Position numbers and translations under genes: made by a program. Below are positions 1-4,885 of a DNA stretch of 5,318 nt, one piece after another; within the stretch, counting starts at the first letter, position 1; each line of letters opens with the position of its first letter. The notes beneath the pieces were generated by a model that worked only from the letters and a program-made list of their open reading frames with translations, had not been told where the DNA came from and searched no databases. The stretch is from Acidobacteriota bacterium. Lineage in GTDB: Bacteria > Acidobacteriota > Terriglobia > UBA7540. The stretch is from NCBI GenBank assembly GCA_021789565.1, contig JAJYJL010000709.1, positions 1 to 5,318 of the forward strand, in the 5' to 3' direction.

Positions 1-507
1 TCGGTAATACGGATCGATCCTTAGCTCCTCAAACACATTGCGGTCGGCAAACTGCTCCCGGAACCCAGGGTCCTGCTGGCTGGCGGTGATCATGGTGGCA
101 AGCAGATGCCCAGCCGCCTGCGCAACATCCACCCGGACCTGTCCGTCCAACAGCGACTTCTTCCAGACCACCGAACCAGCCGGAGCGGCAGTCATCAGAT
201 AAAGGAAGTTCGCGTGGTCCACATAAACTACCCGAGGGACGGCGTTGTCCAGAATCGAGCCGAGCGACTGGATGGCTGCCGCCTCCCGGAAGATCCGCTC
301 ACGTTGCGAGACCCAATTGTCTGTGACGCGCAGCTTGCCGAGCGATTGCTTGGCAACCCAGCGGATGCCGGGTCCCTCGATCAGGGAAACAAGGTTTGAA
401 ACCCCGCCCCCAAGTTCCCGGATGGAAAGTGCTGCAGGATCGCCGGCGAGACCCTGCCCGGCAAGGTAAGCGCCAATGGTATCCGGTGTCAGTCGAAGTT
501 CTTCCAT
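1..507 (-). CDS. Aminoglycoside phosphotransferase / methylthioribose kinase-like protein, C-terminus outside the window
   Basis: Reading leftwards from an ATG at 507-505 there are 169 codons without a stop, and the frame leaves the window at position 1, so only the N-lobe and the start of the C-lobe are seen. The protein resembles small-molecule kinases of the APH/choline kinase/MtnK superfamily. It has a glycine-rich loop (LGGGVSNLV, residues 32-40), a lysine in WVAKQ (K53) as the expected ATP-contacting residue, a Glu in REAAAI (E75) that could pair with it, a hinge-like LYLMTAAP (102-109), and a FEELRIDPYYR segment (159-169) common in this group. The catalytic loop Asp and the metal-binding Asp lie beyond the edge, so activity and substrate cannot be judged. 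The start is 31 bases downstream of the zinc-ribbon stop in the same direction, which suggests co-transcription. An in-frame ATG at 570 would add 21 residues and overlap that gene; neither start has a clear Shine-Dalgarno. The family call is fairly firm, the substrate unknown. Confidence 0.82.
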   Translation of the reverse strand, partial: MEELRLTPDTIGAYLAGQGLAGDPAALSIRELGGGVSNLVSLIEGPGIRWVAKQSLGKLRVTDNWVSQRERIFREAAAIQSLGSILDNAVPRVVYVDHANFLYLMTAAPAGSVVWKKSLLDGQVRVDVAQAAGHLLATMITASQQDPGFREQFADRNVFEELRIDPYYR

Positions 508-538
508 TGCAATGAATTTGCTGCCAGAACCGAAGACA

Positions 539-772
539 TCAGACCCGATTCGCAGCCTGCCCCATGGCATCCAGGCGATCCAGCAGGCGATAGTGCGCAG
601 CGCACTTCCGGCACTTGATTTCACGCCCTGGCCGTGACCCTTCGATCTCCTTGCTTCCCGAAAGCGATACCAGGCCAAAGTGCCCGTCCGCCGACGCGTA
701 ATATTCAAACATCATATTGTTGCACCGCGAGCAGAACTGCCAACGGTGATTTACACGAGGGGACTCAATCAT
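539..772 (-). CDS. Small zinc-ribbon protein (77 aa)
   Basis: The 77-residue protein begins with MIESPRVNHRW. It has two Cys pairs, CSRC (C14, C17) and CRKC (C54, C57), the four-cysteine arrangement expected of a zinc ribbon or rubredoxin-like knuckle. About 36 residues lie between the pairs, with an aromatic segment (MMFEYYA, 20-26) and a hydrophobic strand (FGLVSLSG, 32-39). No signal peptide or membrane segment is seen, so it is probably cytoplasmic. The start is chosen because its ATG (772-770) overlaps the TGA of the upstream methyltransferase (771-769) in the classic ATGA arrangement, implying translational coupling. The frame is open upstream to 859, but that stretch lies inside the methyltransferase in another frame and is not needed. 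The kinase gene follows 31 bases downstream. I do not recognise a named family; metal binding is inferred from the Cys pattern. Confidence 0.75.
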   Translation of the reverse strand: MIESPRVNHRWQFCSRCNNMMFEYYASADGHFGLVSLSGSKEIEGSRPGREIKCRKCAAHYRLLDRLDAMGQAANRV

Positions 773-1401
773 TGCCCTGTTCCCGCCGCAAAGATCGCCA
801 CAATTAGTTCTGTGCGGAACCTGCACTGTGTAATCACTTCGCGCAAATCGATTTTCCACCCGTTTGACGCCAGGAGTACGTCAACGGGCACGGGCCTGCA
901 GCCTCCTGTCATCAGCGGCGAGCGACGGTAAAGCCACCTCCAGATGGCATTCACCGCGCGCGACTGCCGTGCCATGCTCAGAACAATCAGCCGCCCGCCG
1001 GGCCGCAGGACGCGAGCAAACTCCTTGAACACGCCGGGAAAATCTCCTTCCATCAACAAATCGATCATATAAAGATTAAAGAGAATATCAAACGTCGCGT
1101 TGCCGAACGGCAAAGAAAGTCCGTTCGCCCGGCACAGATTGCGCCGTTCAACGCCTGCGGCGGCCAACCGTCTCCGCGCGCGGGAAAGCATCGGCGCGGA
1201 AAGATCAACGCCGGCGCACCGCTTCAGCCCAGCTGTCTTCGCCAGCGTACAGAAGAATTCGCCGCCGCCGACTGCAACTTCAAGCACGCGCTCACCCCCG
1301 GCAAGGCCGGCCACTTCATAAGCTTGGCGTGCAGCGCGAGCCTCGAACAGTGACGACCAAAAACCGTAGACCGGCGCCACCACATCATAAAAACTTGCCA
1401 A
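769..1401 (-). CDS. Class I SAM-dependent methyltransferase (UbiE/Methyltransf_11-like)
   Basis: This 210-aa protein has the Rossmann-type methyltransferase motifs in order. Motif I is VLEVAVGGGEFF (39-50), which binds SAM. The acidic end of strand 2 is GVDLS (64-68, D66, ribose contact). Motif II-like FDILFNLYMIDLL is at 104-116 and motif III LRPGGRLIVLSM at 132-143. The N-terminal YDVVAPVYGFW (5-15) and C-terminal FRTELIVA (195-202) are typical of UbiE/COQ5-like enzymes that methylate quinones or other small molecules. The substrate cannot be told. Length is near the family norm (200-250 aa). The TTG at 1401-1399 gives a natural N-terminus but has no good Shine-Dalgarno. A GGAGG (1463-1459) sits six bases before an in-frame CTG (1452-1450) that would add 17 residues, so the true start is uncertain. 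It is the first gene of a probable three-gene operon: its TGA overlaps the ATG of the zinc-ribbon gene. It is transcribed divergently from the molybdoenzyme. Confidence 0.88.
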   Translation of the reverse strand: MASFYDVVAPVYGFWSSLFEARAARQAYEVAGLAGGERVLEVAVGGGEFFCTLAKTAGLKRCAGVDLSAPMLSRARRRLAAAGVERRNLCRANGLSLPFGNATFDILFNLYMIDLLMEGDFPGVFKEFARVLRPGGRLIVLSMARQSRAVNAIWRWLYRRSPLMTGGCRPVPVDVLLASNGWKIDLREVITQCRFRTELIVAIFAAGTGQ

Positions 1402-1518
1402 CCGAGCTCGAACGCGGCCAGCCTCTGGCGGGCTTTGGAACGAATTATTCAGGCGAGACCTCCGCCCTTCGCGATATCATGGAACTTGGGGGCTCAGCCA
1501 GACATCTAAGATACCATT
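1402..1518. promoter_or_regulatory. Divergent intergenic region between methyltransferase and molybdoenzyme genes
   Basis: These 117 bases separate two genes that point away from each other, so promoters for both should lie here or just inside the flanking reading frames. On the plus strand TATCAT (1475-1480) matches the TATAAT -10 consensus in five of six places, but no acceptable -35 box lies 16-18 bases upstream. On the minus strand a GGAGG (1463-1459) looks like a Shine-Dalgarno rather than a promoter element. No clear operator palindrome was seen. The promoter role follows from gene layout; the exact elements are not established. Confidence 0.4.
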
Positions 1519-2535
1519 ATGGAACGGCGAACACTTATTATTGGCGCGGTCGCGGGCGGTATCGGGCTGCTTGAGTACTCCCTTACCAGCCGATGGATGA
1601 ACGGCATGCGTGATCCCGCCAGGCTCTCGGTCAAAGCCTACGAGCAGTTTGGCAGCCAGGCCGCCTTGATGGCCATTACGCCCAACGACGAATTCTACGT
1701 CACCTCCAAGGGCGGCACGCCCACCGTTGATCGCGACAACTGGCAACTCAAGTTTGACGGCCTCGTTGAACATCCCCTCACTCTGAACTACCAGGACCTG
1801 TTGAAGCTGCCGCGTATCAGAAAAGTTTACACCCTTGAGTGCATTTCCGATCCTGTGGGCGGGACGGCGCTTGGCAACGCCAAATGGATCGGCACGCCGC
1901 TGAAGCCGCTGATCGAGCGCGCAACACCTTCCGGGGACGCGACTCATGCGGCCATCTACGCCGCCGACGGGTTCTCCACCGGGCATACGCTCGAGCGCCT
2001 GTGGAACGAAGAGAATTTTATCGCCTGGCAGATGAACGGCGAAGACCTTCCGCCGGTGCACGGCTATCCAGTCCGTATCTTCATCCCCGGCAAGTTCGGC
2101 ATGAAGCAGCCCAAATGGGTGACGCGCATCGAACTCCTTAAAAAGCCGCACTTGGGCTACTGGGAAAGCCAGGGATGGTCCGACGAATGTGAGCGCTGTG
2201 CGCACGCGCGTTTTACCGATCTGAAAGACCGCGCCACAATCTCTGCGCGCAGCTTTGAGTTTTTCGGTTACGCCGTCGGGAACCTCGCCGGCATCAAGTC
2301 CATCGACATCAGTTTTGACAACGGCAAAACGTGGAAGCCAACAGCCATCTTCAGCAATCCGTCGCCCATCACATGGACCTTCTGGAAGTACACCTGGGTC
2401 AATCCGACCCACGGCAAGTATCGCGTTCGCGTTCGGGCTGTCGACGGCACAGGCCGCATCGAAGGCCGCGAACCCACGTCCACGTTCCCCAACGGCGCCA
2501 CGGGCCAGGAAGTCATAACCGTCACGGTCGTGTAG
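1519..2535 (+). CDS. Molybdopterin-dependent oxidoreductase, sulfite oxidase family
   Basis: This 338-aa protein has the sulfite oxidase fold. The molybdopterin-binding domain spans roughly residues 55-210 and includes the strand TLECISDPVGG (105-115), whose Cys108 is the expected ligand of molybdenum. It also has the conserved WIGTPL (123-128), HGYPVRIFIPGKFG (181-194) and KWVTRIELL (199-207) elements. Residues about 240-338 form the Ig-like dimerisation domain of sulfite oxidases, marked by ISFDNGKTW (264-272) and YRVRVRAVDG (301-310). MsrP/YedY proteins lack this second domain. The N-terminus MERRTLIIGAVAGG has a twin arginine followed by a hydrophobic stretch, suggesting Tat export or a membrane anchor, though the Tat consensus is only partial. 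There is no heme domain and no MsrQ-like partner nearby, so the electron acceptor and substrate are unknown. The ATG at 1519 is supported by an in-frame TAA at 1507-1509; the Shine-Dalgarno is weak. Asp111 stands where I expect Asn in related proteins, and a CxxC (C224, C227) lies in the interdomain linker. Confidence 0.92.
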   Translation: MERRTLIIGAVAGGIGLLEYSLTSRWMNGMRDPARLSVKAYEQFGSQAALMAITPNDEFYVTSKGGTPTVDRDNWQLKFDGLVEHPLTLNYQDLLKLPRIRKVYTLECISDPVGGTALGNAKWIGTPLKPLIERATPSGDATHAAIYAADGFSTGHTLERLWNEENFIAWQMNGEDLPPVHGYPVRIFIPGKFGMKQPKWVTRIELLKKPHLGYWESQGWSDECERCAHARFTDLKDRATISARSFEFFGYAVGNLAGIKSIDISFDNGKTWKPTAIFSNPSPITWTFWKYTWVNPTHGKYRVRVRAVDGTGRIEGREPTSTFPNGATGQEVITVTVV

Positions 2536-2829
2536 AGGTTTTCGTCCGCGAATATTCCCGCCAACGCTCCATCGACAGGCGTCCGCCACAAATGCAATCT
2601 TCGCATTCATTAAAGCCGCATCGGATAATACCTTATCAGGCACTTGACGGAGCGACCCAATTGTAACAATATTTAGCCGGTCGGTCACACGATAATCAGG
2701 GGAGGAATTGCGGGCACGCACAAAAGCGTGACGATTTTCGGCTGCCTTCCTGACAGAACACGCGACAGCTATTTCGCCACACAAACACATTGCCCTCTTC
2801 CTTGCACCGTGAAAGCCCCGAAGAGGAAC
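2536..2829. other. Gene-free stretch downstream of the molybdoenzyme gene
   Basis: No convincing coding sequence is present here on either strand. The long minus-strand reading frame through it is the antisense shadow of the molybdoenzyme gene running on. Small elements seen are an 11-bp palindrome ATTGTAACAAT (2660-2670), a TTGACG hexamer (2644-2649) that could be a -35 box for a transcript towards the beta-helix gene but has no convincing -10 partner, and a short inverted repeat CACGC/GCGTG (2715-2719 and 2726-2730). No good rho-independent terminator for the molybdoenzyme gene was found. Confidence 0.5.
2644..2672 (+). promoter_or_regulatory. Weak candidate promoter/operator before the beta-helix gene leader
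   Basis: TTGACG (2644-2649) matches five of six positions of the sigma-70 -35 consensus. At 17-base spacing the -10 position holds CAATAT (2667-2672), which matches only three of six. The perfect palindrome ATTGTAACAAT (2660-2670) overlaps the presumed spacer and -10 and could be a regulator site. If used, the transcript would start near 2680 and carry a leader of about 360 bases ahead of the beta-helix gene. The evidence is thin. Confidence 0.2.
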
Positions 2830-3027
2830 GGTTTCGCTGCTGCCTTGCCTTACAAGCAGCACTAAGGTTCTCTGCCCAGGACCTAAAGACGAAACCAGCT
2901 ACAACCCAAACTCAGCACCTCCCAAGCCGCTCCAGGTGCTCTGACAGACCATCCGTGGTTTGTTCACCAGCCCTCCGACCACGGTTCTAAGGGTTCACTT
3001 TCTGAACTACTAACTTCTGACGGAGGT
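2830..3027 (+). promoter_or_regulatory. Possible structured 5' leader of the beta-helix protein gene
   Basis: Successive complementary segments can be paired by eye. An outer helix joins GGTTTCG (2830-2836) and CGAAACC (2890-2896). It encloses a hairpin CTGCT/AGCAG (2837-2841 with 2855-2859) and a hairpin AGGTTCT/AGGACCT (2865-2871 with 2878-2884, one G-U pair, six-base loop), giving a three-way junction. Then follow AGCACCT/AGGTGCT (2914-2920 with 2934-2940), CCGTGGT/ACCACGG (2953-2959 with 2978-2984) and GTTCA/TGAAC (2993-2997 with 3003-3007). Two 6-mers, ACCTCC (2917-2922) and CCTCCG (2972-2977), are complementary to the Shine-Dalgarno at 3021-3027. The pairings are visible, but helices of 5-7 bp arise by chance in a region this long, so a functional RNA is only a hypothesis. 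It matches no riboswitch class that I recognise. Confidence 0.3.
3022..3026 (+). promoter_or_regulatory. Shine-Dalgarno site of the beta-helix protein gene
   Basis: GGAGG lies 11 bases before the ATG at 3038, slightly farther than the usual spacing, and supports that start. A second in-frame ATG is at 3050, but starting there would shorten the charged N-terminal end of the signal peptide. The same bases are complementary to two upstream 6-mers in the leader. Confidence 0.75.
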
Positions 3028-3037
3028 TTTTAAGACA

Positions 3038-4063
3038 ATGAAAGCATTGATGAAACTCTTCCTGGTTCCCCTTGGAGTCGGGCTCTTCCTGACGTCCATT
3101 ACCATCCCTGCCTTCACGTGTACAACCACTTCTCTCAATGGCCTCACCGCGGCGATGGTAAACCCGAGCACCACAGTAACTGGGCCTATCGATGCCGGCG
3201 GATGTGATATCGGAATCTTTTTCGACGGCGGTAAGGGCTCGATAAACCAGGCCGAAATTTACAATGCAGTCCGCTTCGGAGTGGTCGTCGACGGCGACAA
3301 TAACAACGTTGCCGTGGACATCAGAAACAGTTCCATCCACAATATTGGCGATAATCCTTTCAGCGGAAACCAATACGGTGTTGCCATATACTACCGGGCG
3401 TACTTCCTTGCCGGCAGCGCCAGCGGCACTATCTCGGGCAACCAGATCTCCGATTACCAGAAAGGCGGCATCGTAGCCAATGGCCAAGGCACCAGCGTGA
3501 TAATCACCGACAATACTGTAACGGGTCAGGGACCCGTCGATTACATAGCCCAGAACGGCATCCAGGTCGGATACGGGGCAACCGCTTCTGTGATGCAGAA
3601 TACTGTGAGTGGTAACTCCTATACAGGTACCAGTACTGTTTCAGGGGGAATCATCGTAGTGGGCGGTGCTGGCTACGGCAACTGTCCAGACGGTTACCCT
3701 TGCCTATTGACAGTAGGAACGCGCATCGTCGGAAACACCGTTATCAACAACGACATCGGCATCTGGCTAACTAACATAATTGACGCAGCAGGTGACCCTC
3801 CAACATCAGCTACCAACGTCAAGGCCGTTAACAACGTCATCTCCAGTGATGGCCTGCATAACGACTATGGTGGGTTTGGTTACCAGGCCGGAGTTGCAGA
3901 CCAGGGCAACAACGATAAGATCATCAATAACTCGATTTCCGGTGCCGGATACAATAGCGCCACATATCCCTCAGCTTACGTCGTACCCATTGATGCGGAC
4001 AGTTCATTCACCAACCGGCCAAAGGTCCACGCCAATGCTTTCGACGGAACTCCAACCTCCTGA
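3038..4063 (+). CDS. Secreted right-handed parallel beta-helix repeat protein
   Basis: The 341-aa protein starts with a Sec-type signal peptide: MKALMK, then a hydrophobic core through about residue 24. Cleavage is probably near IPAFT-C (23-28). C28 does not sit in a proper lipobox, so a lipoprotein is unlikely. The rest is built from irregular repeats of about 20-30 residues rich in Asn, Gly, Thr and Val/Ile, as in parallel beta-helix (PbH1, pectate-lyase-like/NosD-type) folds. Clear coils include NSSIHNIG (97-104), GTISGNQISDY (130-140), VIITDNTVTG (154-163), ASVMQNTVSGN (183-193), TRIVGNTVINND (228-239), VKAVNNVISSD (261-271) and DKIINNSISG (293-302). Asn ladders at equivalent positions fit this fold. 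C28/C56 and C216/C222 could form disulfides. Family members include polysaccharide lyases, epimerases and surface proteins; I see no catalytic signature that separates them. Function is unknown, location probably periplasmic or extracellular. It stands alone between a long leader and a putative terminator. Confidence 0.88.
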   Translation: MKALMKLFLVPLGVGLFLTSITIPAFTCTTTSLNGLTAAMVNPSTTVTGPIDAGGCDIGIFFDGGKGSINQAEIYNAVRFGVVVDGDNNNVAVDIRNSSIHNIGDNPFSGNQYGVAIYYRAYFLAGSASGTISGNQISDYQKGGIVANGQGTSVIITDNTVTGQGPVDYIAQNGIQVGYGATASVMQNTVSGNSYTGTSTVSGGIIVVGGAGYGNCPDGYPCLLTVGTRIVGNTVINNDIGIWLTNIIDAAGDPPTSATNVKAVNNVISSDGLHNDYGGFGYQAGVADQGNNDKIINNSISGAGYNSATYPSAYVVPIDADSSFTNRPKVHANAFDGTPTS

Positions 4064-4108
4064 ACATCGATGGAGCCGCATTATCGTTCTTCCAGCAGCG
4101 GCGGTCAA

Positions 4109-4142
4109 AACGCACGGCAGACATTACGCCTTGCCGTGCGTT
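4109..4142. terminator. Strong inverted repeat, probable bidirectional terminator between convergent genes
   Basis: AACGCACGGCA (4109-4119) and TGCCGTGCGTT (4132-4142) form a perfect 11-bp GC-rich stem with a 12-base loop. It lies 46 bases after the beta-helix stop and 89 bases after the YHS stop on the other strand, between two converging genes, where a shared terminator is expected. The T-run is short: the stem ends in TT on the plus strand and is followed by TTTT counting the stem's own bases on the minus strand. Termination would therefore be only partly intrinsic, or the hairpin may act as a 3' stability element. Confidence 0.6.
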
Positions 4143-4230
4143 CCCGCCTGGAACAATTGCCCCGTGGACAATCCCCTAAACATGTGGGGGCCGAGTAGGC
4201 ATCTTTCTACCGATCACCTCAAAGAGCAAG

Positions 4231-4380
4231 CTACTTGCCAATATGCTTCTCCGGCTCCTTGTCGAACTTCACCTTGCAGCCGGGCGCGCAGAAGTAGATG
4301 GTCTGACCCTTGTACTCGCTGGTGGCGGCTGCCTTCTCAGATTCAATTGTCATTTTGCAAACCGGATCAACAACTTTCAT
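4231..4380 (-). CDS. YHS domain mini-protein (49 aa)
   Basis: This 49-aa protein is a single YHS domain. It has DPVCKM (5-10), then EYKGQTIYFCAPGCKVKFD (22-40), with Cys at 8, 31 and 35, and ends EPEKHIGK. YHS domains bind heavy metals and occur at the ends of copper and other P-type ATPases, in TRASH-like metallochaperones and as stand-alone small proteins. Here no ATPase is adjacent, so a role in metal trafficking or sensing is inferred from the domain only. It has no signal peptide and should be cytoplasmic. The ATG at 4380 is chosen because AAAGGAG (4391-4385) lies four bases upstream and because the conserved DPVCKM sits right at the N-terminus. The longer in-frame extension to 4500 has no domain character. 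It converges on the beta-helix gene, with the 4109-4142 hairpin between them. Confidence 0.93.
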   Translation of the reverse strand: MKVVDPVCKMTIESEKAAATSEYKGQTIYFCAPGCKVKFDKEPEKHIGK

Positions 4381-4384
4381 GACG

Positions 4385-4391
4385 CTCCTTT
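4385..4391 (-). promoter_or_regulatory. Shine-Dalgarno site of the YHS gene
   Basis: On the minus strand AAAGGAG lies four bases before the ATG at 4380. It is close to the full anti-16S complement and settles the start against upstream in-frame alternatives. Confidence 0.85.
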
Positions 4392-4574
4392 CAACTGAAT
4401 CGAAATGATTGCTCTTTAAAGCATAGGCGTTTGACGAAGGTGAATCCAGCCGCGGTGGTCGGATCCTGCGCCAAGGGAGACAAGTCAAAGGCGTCAACAC
4501 AGCAGCTACAAAACGCCGGCAAGTGGCAAGGATTGCACTGCACAGTTTGAAAACCTGGATTCAAGAGACGTAGC

Positions 4575-4591
4575 GGCGAGGTTTTCTCGCC
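4575..4591. repeat. Short intergenic hairpin GGCGAG/CTCGCC
   Basis: GGCGAG (4575-4580) and CTCGCC (4586-4591) form a 6-bp GC-rich stem around a five-base GTTTT loop. There is no T-run on either side, so it is a poor terminator. Small palindromes of this sort in a gene-free stretch may belong to dispersed repeat families, but only one copy is visible in this window. Confidence 0.35.
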
Positions 4592-4631
4592 TTGCCTGCA
4601 GCCCATGGCATCTTAATCCGCTGCCCAGCCG

Positions 4632-4655
4632 TTTGAAATTGAAAATTTGAAATTG
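4632..4655. repeat. Tandem 10-bp direct repeat TTTGAAATTG
   Basis: TTTGAAATTG occurs at 4632-4641 and again at 4646-4655, separated by AAAA, giving a period of 14 bases. It is a local AT-rich island in otherwise GC-richer sequence. It could be a simple repeat, a bent A-tract region or a pair of protein sites; nothing here decides between them. Confidence 0.6.
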
Positions 4656-4745
4656 CAGCACAAAATCTGAATCGACGCCGCAGCGCCGTGATCCAGACCG
4701 GCGTGATTGTGCCGGATGGAAGGGGTCCCGGCTGAACCACGCCAT

Positions 4746-4885
4746 TGCAACCCGCTCAGTGTAGCGTCAACGTCCTCATCTTACCAAATTCACTTCCCGC
4801 ACCCCATTTTGAGGACAAACGCTTCGGTGACGGAGGCAGCGATGAATCGCCTTTCCACCGCGGGGACAAGGTCGGTACACCCCAG
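4746..4885. other. Segment of different character abutting the coiled-coil remnant, possible repeat or insertion scar
   Basis: At about 4885 the minus-strand coiled-coil coding pattern stops abruptly. The following 140 bases carry no coding pattern I trust on either strand, although a plus-strand frame stays open over most of it. A 7-bp inverted pair GTCCTCA/TGAGGAC (4772-4778 with 4810-4816) is the only internal symmetry found. There are no clear terminal inverted repeats or target-site duplication, so insertion of a mobile repeat is a guess based on the sharp change. Confidence 0.25.

Larger units (their letters stand above)
4392..4775. other. Intergenic stretch without a recognisable gene
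   Basis: About 380 bases lie between the YHS gene and the coiled-coil remnant. Open frames of 70-80 codons exist on the minus strand, but their translations are rich in Arg, Ser, Pro and Cys with no domain-like pattern, and they overlap each other in different frames. The stretch should hold the YHS promoter, though no convincing -35/-10 pair was found. It contains the hairpin at 4575-4591, the direct repeat at 4632-4655 and a weak inverted repeat CCGGC/GCCGG (4698-4702 with 4711-4715). Confidence 0.5.

Noticed and set aside
1519..2535. Calling the molybdoenzyme MsrP/YedY
   Set aside because: The C-terminal dimerisation domain and the absence of an MsrQ-like membrane partner argue against MsrP. 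Only the broader sulfite oxidase family can be supported.
1477..2862. 461-codon open frame on the minus strand across the molybdoenzyme gene
   Set aside because: It is fully antisense to a gene with clear molybdoenzyme motifs, its translation has no domain pattern, and GC-rich third positions commonly leave antisense frames open.
3038..3121. Lipoprotein signal on the beta-helix protein (Cys28)
   Set aside because: The residues before the Cys (PAFT) do not fit the lipobox pattern, so ordinary signal peptidase I processing is more likely.
2987..3487. 166-codon minus-strand frame opposite the beta-helix gene start
   Set aside because: It is the antisense shadow of the signal peptide and first coils of the beta-helix protein, and its stop lies in the leader with no ribosome site of its own.
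3780..4382. 200-codon plus-strand frame overlapping the end of the beta-helix gene and the YHS gene
   Set aside because: It crosses the beta-helix coding region in another frame, the strong hairpin and the antisense of the YHS gene. Its translation is low-complexity Ser/Thr/Pro/Arg without motifs.
4381..4500. N-terminal extension of the YHS protein to 4500
   Set aside because: The extension is Pro/Arg-rich without domain character, and the near-ideal Shine-Dalgarno at 4391-4385 points to the ATG at 4380.
4391..4745. Two overlapping minus-strand frames of 71 and 79 codons
   Set aside because: They lie in different frames over the same bases, have no recognisable domains or good ribosome sites, and their composition is not protein-like.
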